A stretch of 51,978 nt of DNA from Chitinophagales bacterium (GTDB taxonomy: Bacteria > Bacteroidota > Bacteroidia > Chitinophagales > Chitinophagaceae). The stretch is taken from assembly GCA_015655015.1 (NCBI GenBank), contig JAATFV010000097.1, forward strand, positions 1 through 51,978. Direction: 5' to 3'. Within the stretch, counting starts at the first letter, position 1. Every line of letters begins with the position of its first letter. Under the pieces are notes generated by a model that was not told where the DNA came from, searched no databases, and saw nothing but the letters and a program-made list of their open reading frames with translations. The translations under genes were made by a program, and so were the position numbers. Below, piece by piece: positions 15,172-23,524 of this stretch.

Positions 15172-16425
15172 ATGATATACGAATTCAAAGGATTCAGACC
15201 AACAATCCATCCATCCTCTTTCGTCCACCCGCAGGCAGCCGTTACAGGAAATGTAATTATCGGCAGGAACGTCTACATAGGCCCCGGAGCCGCTATCCGC
15301 GGTGATTGGGGGCAGATCCTCATCGAAGATGGCTGCAACGTCCAGGAGAACTGCACCGTCCATATGTTCCCCGGCACCACCGTATGGTTGAAAGAAGGAG
15401 CGCATATAGGTCATGGGGCCATCATACACGGGGCTGTTATCGGCCGTAATTGCCTGGTAGGCATGAACAGCGTTATCCTGGACAATGTGGAGATCGGTGA
15501 TGAATGTATCATCGGAGCCCTCAGCCTGGTAAAAACCGGCGAAAAGATTCCTCCCCGCAGCATGCTGGTCGGTAATCCCGCCAAAATAATAAAAACCGTC
15601 AGCGATGAAATGATCCGGTGGAAGACGGAGGGCACCATCCTGTACCAGGCGCTGCCGCAGGAGATGCAGAAGGATTGGAAGATCACCGAAGCGGGGAATG
15701 GCCCCGCGGAGCCCCATGATACGGCTGGGGAAGCGGACCGGCCCGCCGATGACATCCGGGATAGTGGACCTGGGTCCGACCCAGATATAAAAAACTATCG
15801 GACCTGGGAACAAACAAAGGATTCCCGGGTGGAAGAATCCTCCCAACCCTATGGCAGGCGGAAGTATACAGTGGAGGAGTACCTTGCCTTCGAAGCAGAT
15901 TCCCGGGAGAAGCATGAATATTATAACGGGGAGATCTTTGCGATGGCCGGCGCCAAAATGGATCACGACAGGATCGTGACCAATATGATAGTCCATCTGG
16001 GTCATAAATTACGGGGCGGTGGATGCCAGACCTTCACAGGCGATTTTCGGGTCTATGTCGAGGCGAATGAGCTGTTCACCTACCCGGATCTTTCCATCGT
16101 CTGTGGAAAACCCCTCACCCGGAATGACGACGAGATGCACCTGATGAACCCAACCGTCCTGATCGAAGTGCTGTCGCCTTCCACGAAAGATTACGACCGG
16201 GGGGACAAGTTCAGGTTATACCAGGAACTACCCTCCTTACAGGAATATATCCTGGTCGATTCCAAATCTATTCTGCTGGAGCAATTCGTGAAGCAGGCAG
16301 ACGGCAACTGGATATCCCGGAAGCACAGCCGGTTAACGGATATTTTCCGGATGGAGACCACGGGCGCCGGGTTGGCCCTGGAGGAAATCTATGAAGGGAC
16401 CCAGTTTCCTAAACTGACTATATAA
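15172..16425 (+). CDS. PaaY-like hexapeptide-repeat protein fused to a Uma2-family nuclease domain
   Basis: From ATG 15172 ([20 protein letters not shown]) the product has 417 residues. Residues 1 to about 180 are a left-handed beta-helix of the gamma-carbonic anhydrase/PaaY type with the three zinc histidines ([18 protein letters not shown]). PaaY proteins are thioesterases that protect CoA pools during phenylacetate breakdown. A disordered Pro/Asp/Gly-rich link follows, then the PaaY C-terminal motif NYRTWEQTK (about 204-212). The Uma2 (DUF820) PD-(D/E)XK domain runs from about 229 to 417, with [29 protein letters not shown] and [10 protein letters not shown] as its core. Both parts look complete and no stop or start separates them. 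It lies 136 bp after paaG. An upstream in-frame ATG (15076) would only add an unlike, basic stretch. Confidence 0.85.
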   Translation: MIYEFKGFRPTIHPSSFVHPQAAVTGNVIIGRNVYIGPGAAIRGDWGQILIEDGCNVQENCTVHMFPGTTVWLKEGAHIGHGAIIHGAVIGRNCLVGMNSVILDNVEIGDECIIGALSLVKTGEKIPPRSMLVGNPAKIIKTVSDEMIRWKTEGTILYQALPQEMQKDWKITEAGNGPAEPHDTAGEADRPADDIRDSGPGSDPDIKNYRTWEQTKDSRVEESSQPYGRRKYTVEEYLAFEADSREKHEYYNGEIFAMAGAKMDHDRIVTNMIVHLGHKLRGGGCQTFTGDFRVYVEANELFTYPDLSIVCGKPLTRNDDEMHLMNPTVLIEVLSPSTKDYDRGDKFRLYQELPSLQEYILVDSKSILLEQFVKQADGNWISRKHSRLTDIFRMETTGAGLALEEIYEGTQFPKLTI

Positions 16426-16437
16426 GAGTTATCTTTG
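16405..16437 (+). promoter_or_regulatory. Promoter of obgE
   Basis: TTTC (16405-16408), 21 bp, TATCTTTG (16430-16437), overlapping the stop of the Uma2 fusion gene. It gives obgE its own transcription start 20 bp before the GTG start. Confidence 0.55.
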
Positions 16438-16457
16438 CCGTCTTAATTGAAAGTTCA

Positions 16458-17459
16458 GTGGAAAAATCAAATTTTGTAGACCAGATACGGGTTTTTTGCA
16501 GAAGCGGGCATGGCGGCGCTGGTAGCAAACATTTTGCGCATACCAAATATACCGATATGGCAGGGCCCGATGGCGGAGACGGAGGACGTGGCGCCCACAT
16601 CATTTTACGGGGAAGCAAACACCTGTGGACCCTCCTGCACCTGCGTTATTATAAAAATGTGCTGGCGGAAGATGGAGAGAACGGCAGCGGCAGCAACTGT
16701 ACCGGCCGCTCGGGAAAAGATATCATCATCGAAGTGCCGCTGGGAACGATCGCCCGGGACGCAGAGACCGGCGTCACAGAAGCTGAAATACTGGAAGACG
16801 GACAGGAGCTGGTCTGGGTGAAAGGCGGTCGGGGCGGCCTGGGGAATGCCCGCTTTGCAACCCCCACCAATCAGGCTCCCGAACACGCACAACCGGGTGA
16901 ACCCGGCACGGAAGGCTGGAAAGTCCTGGAACTAAAAGTCCTGGCCGACGTGGGATTAGTAGGTTTTCCCAATGCCGGCAAATCCACCTTATTGTCAGTC
17001 ATGACCGCCGCTACTCCCAAGATAGCCGATTATGCTTTTACGACTATCACCCCCCAGCTTGGCATGGTAGAGTATCGCGACGGCCGGTCATTTTGCATGG
17101 CCGATCTTCCCGGTATCATCGAAGGAGCCGCAGAAGGCAAGGGCCTGGGACACCGTTTCCTTCGTCATATCGAACGGAATCCCGTCCTGCTATTTCTCAT
17201 CCCTGCCGATAGTAAAGATCATGGAGAGGAATACAATATCCTGAAAAGTGAGCTGGAGAAATATAATCCCGAACTCCTGCACAAACGGTTTATCATCGCT
17301 ATCAGCAAAAGCGATATGCTGGACGATGAGCTGAAAGAAGCCATCGCAAAGGAGCTTCCCCCAAATATTCCGCACTTGTTCATCTCGTCCATCACCCAAC
17401 AGGGCATCATCACCTTGAAAGATCTGTTATGGAAAGTGTTGAACGAAGATCAGCAGTAA
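16458..17459 (+). CDS. obgE: Obg-family GTPase
   Basis: Essential ribosome-associated GTPase (50S assembly, stress response). 333 residues from a GTG start: the glycine-rich Obg fold (SGHGGAGSKHFAHTK; GPDGGDGGRGAHIILRGSKH), then G1 GFPNAGKST, G2 TTITPQ and G3 DLPGIIEGA. The G4 motif reads SKSD rather than NKxD, as in Bacteroidota Obg proteins. The C-terminal OCT extension is absent, again usual for this group. The GTG start is chosen because residues right after it (EKSNFVDQIRVFCRSGHGG) are the canonical Obg start. Confidence 0.95.
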   Translation: MEKSNFVDQIRVFCRSGHGGAGSKHFAHTKYTDMAGPDGGDGGRGAHIILRGSKHLWTLLHLRYYKNVLAEDGENGSGSNCTGRSGKDIIIEVPLGTIARDAETGVTEAEILEDGQELVWVKGGRGGLGNARFATPTNQAPEHAQPGEPGTEGWKVLELKVLADVGLVGFPNAGKSTLLSVMTAATPKIADYAFTTITPQLGMVEYRDGRSFCMADLPGIIEGAAEGKGLGHRFLRHIERNPVLLFLIPADSKDHGEEYNILKSELEKYNPELLHKRFIIAISKSDMLDDELKEAIAKELPPNIPHLFISSITQQGIITLKDLLWKVLNEDQQ

Positions 17460-17504
17460 GGTAAATCACATACATCCTCCTTAACACAAATTTCATGCAC
17501 CTCT

Positions 17505-17536
17505 ATTGCATTTTAACAAATAGCATCTTATATTTG
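17505..17536 (+). promoter_or_regulatory. Promoter giving a long untranslated leader
   Basis: ATTG (17505-17508), 20 bp, TATATTTG (17529-17536). The next plausible start codon is at 17898, so the mRNA would carry about 355 nt of untranslated leader. Confidence 0.5.
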
Positions 17537-17897
17537 CAATAAGACTACGTTCTTTTACGTTCTTCCATTCAGCAGCCTGCCATTTCGCTGTTACGATTGT
17601 CCCGCCTCTTTTCTTGCTGCCACGTCTAAAAGATTGCCATTCAGATTGCACACGCCTTCACATTGCTGCTGCCCCGATTGACCAGCCACTATCATCTGCA
17701 TTGCTGTTGCCATATTACTGCATTGCTGTTGCCATATCACAGTATTGCTGCCTTCCCTGAATGTTCTGCCACACTAATATTGCTTCCGTCATACTATATA
17801 TTCCTCTTACGATTGCTGCCTTCCGGGTTGCTTCCACCTGATTAAAATCCGATTGTCCGGTCATATAATATGTTCATCGTCATTAAAACACATTTAT
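17537..17897 (+). promoter_or_regulatory. Long C/T-rich leader with reiterated TTGCTG motifs, no gene
   Basis: No convincing coding sequence lies between obgE and 17898. The plus strand is pyrimidine-rich and carries at least thirteen (A/G/C)TTG(C/T/A) cores (for example at 17597, 17614, 17634, 17663, 17701, 17723, 17745, 17780, 17813 and 17853), many extended to ATTGCTGYYGCC. The motif density is directional, as expected of an RNA element. It precedes a gene pair for small secreted proteins. Function unknown. Confidence 0.45.
17699..17764 (+). repeat. 22-bp tandem repeat, about 2.5 copies
   Basis: CATTGCTGTTGCCATATTAC plus TG (17699-17720) is followed by the same unit with two changes (17721-17742) and a diverged third copy (17743-17764, TATTGCTGCCTTCC...). 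It is the densest part of the TTGCTG-rich leader. Confidence 0.7.
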
Positions 17898-18323
17898 ATG
17901 AAGCAACGTTTCATCGCCGCCTTCGGCAAGCTTATCCCGGGGATCTTTTTCCTCCTTGTCGCCGCTGCCACACAAGCGCAGTCTACCTCCGAGAATAGCA
18001 GTTCCGCGAATAGCAGTAGTAAAGAGGATACCGTCCGGGTAAAATACCTGGGAGCCCAGGACGACCTGGTATTATTCAACGTGACCTATCCCAATCCGGG
18101 AGGCGCCGCCTTCAGCCTTGTTATAAAAGACCAGGACGGAACAGAATTATACAAGAACGCTTACTCCGAAAAGAATTTTCACAAACAATTCCGGCTTCCG
18201 CGGGCAGACAGGAGCAGGATCACGTTTATCCTCCGGAACAATAAAGAGGCGGATGTTGTAAAGACTTTCCAGATCAATGTCAACAGCCGTTATGTCGAAG
18301 ACGTAGCCGTGAAAAAACTCTAG
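17898..18323 (+). CDS. Small secreted beta-rich protein, paralog A
   Basis: Starting at ATG 17898 gives 141 residues with a typical signal peptide (MKQRFIAAFGKLIPGIFFLL, cleaved after ATQAQ). A Ser/Asn-rich spacer follows, then a beta-rich domain: VKYLGAQDDLVLFNVTYPNP, FSLVIKDQDGTELYKNAYSE, FILRNNKEADVVKTFQINVN. The same pattern is found in the next gene 43 bp downstream. There are no cysteines in the mature part, no C-terminal sorting domain and no catalytic motif. It is probably periplasmic or outer-surface; function unknown. The alternative start at 17853 would put extra residues before the signal peptide. Confidence 0.75.
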   Translation: MKQRFIAAFGKLIPGIFFLLVAAATQAQSTSENSSSANSSSKEDTVRVKYLGAQDDLVLFNVTYPNPGGAAFSLVIKDQDGTELYKNAYSEKNFHKQFRLPRADRSRITFILRNNKEADVVKTFQINVNSRYVEDVAVKKL

Positions 18324-18366
18324 TTAGCCCATTCATTCATTTCTGTAACACACAAAAACCATTTTT

Positions 18367-18795
18367 ATGAACCAGGTAATCTCCAACACCAAAAAAGTCC
18401 TCGCACTTTCCATTTTATTGATCTCCGGCAGCCTGATCAGCCGGGCAGGCAATAATGAACCCAGTGAGCCTGTTGAAAAACGCACCGGCAGCGCCACCTC
18501 GGCAGAAGTTAAATACATCGGCAGCAATGAAGGCGATCCCTTATTCAATGTTGTGTATAATAACAGCAATGGCGCCCGGTTCAGCATAAAAGTACTGGAT
18601 AACGAAGGCCATCAGCTCTTCCAGGGCGTTTATACCGACAGGAAATTCAACAAAAAATTCAAAGTGACTGACGCAGCCAGCTATAGCAAATTAATTTTTG
18701 TTATCCGGAACTTCCAGGACAATTCCGTACAGAGCTTTGAGGTCAACTCCAATAGCCGCATGGTAGAAGAGGTAGATGTGACGGAAGTAAAATAA
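18367..18795 (+). CDS. Small secreted beta-rich protein, paralog B
   Basis: 142 residues with an N-terminal signal (LALSILLISGSLISRAG). Its domain lines up with the upstream protein: VKYIGSNEGDPLFNVVYNNS, FSIKVLDNEGHQLFQGVYTD, FVIRNFQDNSVQSFEVNSNS-R-VEEV. The two genes are a tandem duplication that has diverged widely while keeping the order of strands and the N-S-R-x-V-E-[DE]-V end. Co-transcription is likely (43-bp gap). Function unknown. Confidence 0.75.
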   Translation: MNQVISNTKKVLALSILLISGSLISRAGNNEPSEPVEKRTGSATSAEVKYIGSNEGDPLFNVVYNNSNGARFSIKVLDNEGHQLFQGVYTDRKFNKKFKVTDAASYSKLIFVIRNFQDNSVQSFEVNSNSRMVEEVDVTEVK

Positions 18796-18874
18796 CGGGA
18801 CCGGTACCCTGGCTCCGCCGTTACCGGCACGTGCTCATCCCGTTACTGGCACCCGGCTCCTCCCGTTTGGGCAT

Positions 18875-18916
18875 GTTAATATTTTTGCAGAGGTTTGTCC
18901 CTGCAAAAATATTAAC
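18875..18916. repeat. Perfect 16-bp inverted repeat just before the S46 peptidase gene
   Basis: GTTAATATTTTTGCAG (18875-18890) and its exact reverse complement (18901-18916) are separated by 10 nt, and the right arm ends 3 nt before the ATG at 18920. In RNA this forms a stem that would hide the translation start. As DNA it could be a large operator. It has no T-run and the coding frame starts beside it, so it is not an ordinary terminator. Confidence 0.75.
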
Positions 18917-18919
18917 CAT

Positions 18920-21097
18920 ATGCATCCAAAAAAGCTTCTCCTGACGATTGTCTTGTCCAGTATTCTATTCCGCGGCTTTGCCGACGAAGGCATGTGGCTG
19001 CCGCTCCTGCTGGGTGAGCAGGTCTATAATGACATGGTGAAGAAAGGGCTGAAACTCACCAAAGAACAGCTTTACAGCATTAACAAAGCCTCTCTCAAAG
19101 ACGCCATTATCATCTTTGGACGAGGTTGCACCGGGGAGATCGTCAGCAGCGAAGGGCTGATCTTTACCAATCACCATTGCGGTTATGAGGCGATCGCTTC
19201 CTCCAGCTCCATCGAGCATAACTATCTTCATGATGGTTTCTATGCCAAGAGTCAAAAGGAAGAGATACCAGCCCGCGGACTGTATGTAGACTTCCTGGTG
19301 AAAATTGACGACGTAACAAAAGAGGTAGAGGATTCCGCCAAAGGATTGAGCGGCGATCAGCGGGCCGCGAAGTTACGGACAGTGCTCGCAGTCATTAATA
19401 CCCGCTATTCTGACAGCTCGCGGAGCATTACGGGAAGAGTAAGCCCGCTGTTCAAAGGTAACCAGTTCCTGGTCTTTGTCTATCAACGTTATAACGATAT
19501 CCGCCTCGTGGGCGCTCCCCCGGAAAGTATCGGTAAGTTCGGCGGCGACACCGACAACTGGGAATGGCCCCGGCATACAGGCGATTTCTCCATCTTCCGG
19601 GTATATATGGGCAAAAATGGCCAGCCCGCCGATTATTCTCCCGAGGACATTCCCCTGAAGCCAAAATATTTCCTGCCCGTCTCGCTGAAAGGACTGAAAG
19701 ACGGGGATTATTCCATGATCTACGGCTATCCCGGCAGCACCAACCGCTATGAGACTTCTTATGGAGTAAAACAGAAGATCGACATCGACAACCCTACCCT
19801 GGTAAAACTCCGGGATCTTCGCCTGAAATATATGTTCGCAGAGATGAGAAAAGACCCTGCCATCAAGCTGCAGCTGGGTTCCAGTTATGCCAGTATCGCC
19901 AATTACTGGAAATTTTTTGACGGAGAGTCCAAACAGCTGATCAAATACGACATTTACGATCAAAAGAAAACGCAGGAAGCTTCCTTTCAGCAGTGGGCCC
20001 AGGACAAACCTGAATTTGAGCATGTATTCAGCGACTGGGCCAAAGCCTATGACGACTGGCGGCCCTATTCCAAACATCGGGTATTCCTGGCCGAGGGGAT
20101 CTTCGGCAGTCCGCTGATGGCTTTCGCAGCCAGCCTGCAGGAGGTGGAGAACGCCCTGGTAAAACCGGGTGGCGGCGATATTAAAAAAGCTCTCCGGATG
20201 GCCGGCGAAGCCCGCAAAAACTTCCTGAAAGACGAGAACCGGGCATCCGACCAGAACATCCTGGCTGCCGTTACACAGCTTTATTATACCGACATCGACA
20301 AGAATCAGCACCCTATTGGTTTCTATGAAGCGCTGAAAGCGAATTTCGGCGACCTGCAGGATGAAAATACCTATAAAAAGTACGCGGCATCCGTCTTTTC
20401 AAGCACCCTGTTATTCGACGACACCCGCTGGAATACGTTCATCGCTCAGCCGGACGCCACCATCTTACAGAACGATCCCGCCTACAAACAGGCCAACGCC
20501 TTCCAGCGAAACTGGCAGGGTAAATATCAATCGGATTACCAGCAATTTTTCAATACGAACATGGAGCTGGGCAGATTATACCTGAAAGGGATCCTGCAAA
20601 TGGACCCCAAAAAAGTCCGCTACCCTGACGCCACTTTTACCATGCGCGTATCCTATGGGAATGTCAAATCCTATAGCCCCCGCGACGCAGTGCATTATGA
20701 TTATGTAACGACGCTGAAAGGGGTGCTCGAAAAATACGTGCCCGGTGATTATGAGTTCGATCTGCCACCCGGGCTGGTAGAGCTGGCTAAGAAAAAAGAT
20801 TTTGGACAATATATAGACCGGCAGCGCAATGACCTGGTCGTTGGTTTTATCACGACCAACGATATCACGGGCGGGAATTCCGGCTCCCCCGTCCTGAATG
20901 CCAACGGAGAGCTGATCGGCCTTGCCTTTGACGGCAATTACGAAGCCTTAAGCCATAAGATCGCTTTCGATGCCCAGTATAACCGTACGATCTGCGTGGA
21001 CATCCGTTATGTGCTTTGGTGCATCGATAAGCTGGGAGGAGCCCCCAATATTGTCAATGAATTGAAACTGTTAAAGACAGCAGCGCCCGTTAAATAA
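18920..21097 (+). CDS. S46-family dipeptidyl peptidase (DPP7-like)
   Basis: Periplasmic serine exopeptidase releasing dipeptides from peptide N-termini. 725 residues with a signal peptide (cleavage near ADEG) and a chymotrypsin-like double barrel. The catalytic His is in TNHHCGYEAI (H85/H86), Asp D222 is in HTGDFSIFRVY, and Ser at about residue 654 is in TGGNSGSPVLNANG. The S1-pocket segment reads LIGLAFDGNYEA with Gly, the DPP7-type residue (hydrophobic P1 preference), rather than the Arg of DPP11; this assignment is by family knowledge. The full length of the family is present. Translation may be affected by the inverted repeat immediately upstream. Confidence 0.95.
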   Translation: MHPKKLLLTIVLSSILFRGFADEGMWLPLLLGEQVYNDMVKKGLKLTKEQLYSINKASLKDAIIIFGRGCTGEIVSSEGLIFTNHHCGYEAIASSSSIEHNYLHDGFYAKSQKEEIPARGLYVDFLVKIDDVTKEVEDSAKGLSGDQRAAKLRTVLAVINTRYSDSSRSITGRVSPLFKGNQFLVFVYQRYNDIRLVGAPPESIGKFGGDTDNWEWPRHTGDFSIFRVYMGKNGQPADYSPEDIPLKPKYFLPVSLKGLKDGDYSMIYGYPGSTNRYETSYGVKQKIDIDNPTLVKLRDLRLKYMFAEMRKDPAIKLQLGSSYASIANYWKFFDGESKQLIKYDIYDQKKTQEASFQQWAQDKPEFEHVFSDWAKAYDDWRPYSKHRVFLAEGIFGSPLMAFAASLQEVENALVKPGGGDIKKALRMAGEARKNFLKDENRASDQNILAAVTQLYYTDIDKNQHPIGFYEALKANFGDLQDENTYKKYAASVFSSTLLFDDTRWNTFIAQPDATILQNDPAYKQANAFQRNWQGKYQSDYQQFFNTNMELGRLYLKGILQMDPKKVRYPDATFTMRVSYGNVKSYSPRDAVHYDYVTTLKGVLEKYVPGDYEFDLPPGLVELAKKKDFGQYIDRQRNDLVVGFITTNDITGGNSGSPVLNANGELIGLAFDGNYEALSHKIAFDAQYNRTICVDIRYVLWCIDKLGGAPNIVNELKLLKTAAPVK

Positions 21098-21142
21098 ATA
21101 CCGGCTGGCTTATACGCATCGGTTAAAGTCATTCACCCGTTA

Positions 21143-21174
21143 AAAGGCCGCTCATTCACTTGTGAGCGGCCTTT
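21143..21174. terminator. Bidirectional terminator between the S46 gene and alkA
   Basis: A 12-bp perfect stem (AAAGGCCGCTCA, 21143-21154, with 21163-21174) and an 8-nt loop, A-rich on the left and T-rich on the right. It ends 1 bp before the alkA stop. Confidence 0.8.
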
Positions 21175-21175
21175 C

Positions 21176-21913
21176 CTATATTTTTTTTCTCCGGGAGATC
21201 CCTTCAGGAGGCGTTTTCTTTACCCGTGCGGCATTTTTCTTCGCCGGCGCCGCAGGCGCCGGGCTATTATCCTTCCAATGCCATAAATGCAGACAGGCAT
21301 AGGTCCGGTACGGGCTCCATTTTTGAGAGATCCGTAAAAGGTCCTCCCGGAACGACCGCTTATCGGTTCTGTCCAGCTTATAGAGCCGGATCATCGCATT
21401 TTGAATGCCCAGGTCGTCCACCGCAAATACGTCTTCTCTCCCCAGGGCGAACATCAATAACATTTCCACTGTCCACCGTCCCACTCCTTTTATTTGGGTA
21501 AGATACGCGATCACCGCCTCATTGTCCATCTTATGCAGGCGACGAGGGTCCATCCCCTGTTCAATGGCAAACCGGGCTACATTATGTACGTAGCTGACTT
21601 TGGCATTCGACAGGCCAATAGCCCGGAGGACATCGGAGGGCGTCGCCAGGATCTCTTCTGCCAGCGGTACCCGCCCGTCATAGATATTCAAAAACCGTTT
21701 ATGGATCGTGTCCGCCACTTTGGTGGAAAGCTGCTGGCTCATGATAGAGGCGCAGAGATAATGATGGATATCCTTCCGCTTGCTCAGGCGGAAAGGCTCC
21801 TGCTGACCGATCAGCTTTCCGAATTTTTTATCTTTCGCCAGATGAACAAGATAGCCCCTGTCCCCCTGAAGGGGAAACTTAGGTTGAACATCATGACCAG
21901 ACTTTGCCTTCAT
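21176..21913 (-). CDS. DNA-3-methyladenine glycosylase (AlkA/HhH-GPD family)
   Basis: Base-excision repair glycosylase removing alkylated purines. The 245-residue product holds the helix-hairpin-helix and GPD loop TQIKGVGRWTVEMLLMFALG followed by EDVFAVDDLG, which contains the catalytic Asp. The residues MSQQLSTKVADTI are also typical. The first roughly 24 residues (MKAKSGHDVQPKFPLQGDRG) are unlike family members and are encoded partly by a G/C-rich repeat (21854-21882) related to the sequence just downstream of cysS. The original start may lie further in. The C-terminal tail is basic and Ala/Lys-rich. Confidence 0.88.
   Translation of the reverse strand: MKAKSGHDVQPKFPLQGDRGYLVHLAKDKKFGKLIGQQEPFRLSKRKDIHHYLCASIMSQQLSTKVADTIHKRFLNIYDGRVPLAEEILATPSDVLRAIGLSNAKVSYVHNVARFAIEQGMDPRRLHKMDNEAVIAYLTQIKGVGRWTVEMLLMFALGREDVFAVDDLGIQNAMIRLYKLDRTDKRSFREDLLRISQKWSPYRTYACLHLWHWKDNSPAPAAPAKKNAARVKKTPPEGISRRKKI
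21854..21882 (-). repeat. C/G-rich repeat inside the alkA 5' end
   Basis: Read on the minus strand the segment contains TTTCCCCTTCAGGGGGACAG, closely related to CCCTGAGGGC...CCCTAAAGGGG at 21936-21979. Such short mirror-like GC-rich elements are usually intergenic in Bacteroidota; here one is translated. Confidence 0.4.
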
Positions 21914-21935
21914 TAATTTTAAAATTCTGCCTTTT

Positions 21936-21979
21936 TCCCCCCTTTAGGGAATGGCCCTCAGGGGCAGGGGTGGGGTTAG
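21936..21979 (-). repeat. Intergenic C/G-rich repeat at the cysS 3' end
   Basis: On the minus strand the stop codon of cysS is followed by CCCCACCCCTGCCCCTGAGG and then TTCCCTAAAGGGGGGAAAAA, a small hairpin-forming GC-rich element. It covers almost the whole gap between cysS and alkA and ends in an A-run, not a T-run. Confidence 0.4.
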
Positions 21980-23469
21980 GAAGTAAAGGAATAACTGATG
22001 CCCCCATCCTTCTCATCCTTTAATACAATCCCCAATTGCAACAATTGATTACGGATCTTATCCGAAGTGGCATAGTCCTTTTTAGTCCGGGCATCCCTGC
22101 GGATATCGATCAGCAATTCCACGACGCCGGTCAGCTTATTGTCATCCCCCAAAGATTCGCCCTTTAATCCCAGGATATCTTCAAGGTATTCCTTAAACTG
22201 CTTTTTTACATATAAATAACATTCGGCCGACAGCGTATACTTTTCCAGCGCCCCCATCTTCAGCGAATTGATATTATTCACCAGCGTGAACATATTGGCC
22301 AGGACCTTGGCCGTATTAAAATCATCATTCATGAACTCGTCGAATTCCCCGCAATACTTATAGAACAGCGCTTCCGCCTCTTCATTCCTTTCCTTGGCCG
22401 GGTCATAATTCAGCTTGTTCAGCTCCTGGTAGGCGTCCCACAACCGCTTCATCCCTTTCTCCGCCGCCTGCAACGCTTCATTGCTGAAATCCAGGGTGCT
22501 GCGATAATGTGTCTGCAGGATAAAGAACCGGATCGTCATGGGTGTATAGGCCTGTGTCAATAACGGATGGCTGCCATTGAACATCTCGGTAAGCCGGATC
22601 TGGTTGCCATAACTTTTCCCCATCTTCTTCCCGTTCAGCGTGATCATATTGTTATGCAGCCAGTAACGGGCAGGGATATGCTTGTTGCAGATCGTGCTCT
22701 GTGCGATCTCACTCTCGTGATGGGGAAACTGAAGGTCCATACCACCTCCATGTATATCGAACTGTTCTCCCAGATATTTGGTGCTCATGGCGGAACATTC
22801 GATATGCCATCCCGGAAAGCCCTCGCCCCAGGGGCTCGTCCAGCGCATGATATGTTCAGGAGGGGCAGCCTTCCACAGCGCAAAATCCTGCCTGTTCCTT
22901 TTCTCATCCTGCCCGTCCAGATCACGGGTAGTCTCCAGCAGGTCATCCAGTATCCTCCCGCTCAGCTTGCCATAAGGATATTTGGAGGCGTATTTTTTTA
23001 CGTCGAAATAAACGGAGCCTTCCACCTCATAAGCATATCCTTCGGTTATTATTTTTTCGATCATGCCGATCTGCTCGACGATATGGCCTGTTGCTGTCGG
23101 CTCGATGCTTGGCTCCAGATTGTTGAACTGCTGCATGGCCCAATGAAAGAGGTTGGTATATTTCTGCACCAGCTCCATAGGCTCCAGCTTCTCGATCAGC
23201 GCCTTCCTGGTAATTTTATCCTCCGCATCCCTGCCTTCTTCTTCAAAATGGCCGGCATCGGTGATATTGCGTACATATCTTACCTTATAACCCAGGTGCA
23301 GCAGGTAACGATAGATAAAATCGAAGGTGATGAACGGACGGGCATGCCCTAAATGACTTTCCCCGCTAACCGTAGGGCCGCATACATACATACCCACATG
23401 GCCGGGTGTAAGGGGCTCAAAAACTTCCTTCTGGCGCGTATACGAATTATGAACTTTTAATGAACTCAT
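21976..23469 (-). CDS. cysS: Cysteine--tRNA ligase
   Basis: Charges tRNA-Cys. With the start at ATG 23467-23469 ([20 protein letters not shown]) the product has 497 residues. It has MYVCGPTV, the HIGH-equivalent [10 protein letters not shown], the zinc ligands in WHIECSAMS and HHESEIAQS, and the KMSKS-equivalent [11 protein letters not shown]. The frame extends 52 codons upstream to 23625, but that part overlaps the neighbouring gene and has no homology pattern, so it is left out. The length matches bacterial CysS. Confidence 0.96.
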   Translation of the reverse strand: MSSLKVHNSYTRQKEVFEPLTPGHVGMYVCGPTVSGESHLGHARPFITFDFIYRYLLHLGYKVRYVRNITDAGHFEEEGRDAEDKITRKALIEKLEPMELVQKYTNLFHWAMQQFNNLEPSIEPTATGHIVEQIGMIEKIITEGYAYEVEGSVYFDVKKYASKYPYGKLSGRILDDLLETTRDLDGQDEKRNRQDFALWKAAPPEHIMRWTSPWGEGFPGWHIECSAMSTKYLGEQFDIHGGGMDLQFPHHESEIAQSTICNKHIPARYWLHNNMITLNGKKMGKSYGNQIRLTEMFNGSHPLLTQAYTPMTIRFFILQTHYRSTLDFSNEALQAAEKGMKRLWDAYQELNKLNYDPAKERNEEAEALFYKYCGEFDEFMNDDFNTAKVLANMFTLVNNINSLKMGALEKYTLSAECYLYVKKQFKEYLEDILGLKGESLGDDNKLTGVVELLIDIRRDARTKKDYATSDKIRNQLLQLGIVLKDEKDGGISYSFTS

Positions 23470-23524
23470 ATTCTGACATTCTGAGATAAGGGTGCTAAGA
23501 TACAACGCTATGATAGAATTATCG

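Noticed and set aside
17663..17845. 60-codon frame in the TTGCTG-rich leader
   Set aside because: Leu/Pro/His-rich translation of repeat DNA without a start context or homology; more likely non-coding.
18866..18887. TTTG and TATTTTTG as a promoter for the S46 gene
   Set aside because: The spacing is only 10 bp instead of 19-21 and the second box lies within the inverted repeat, so the match is probably fortuitous.
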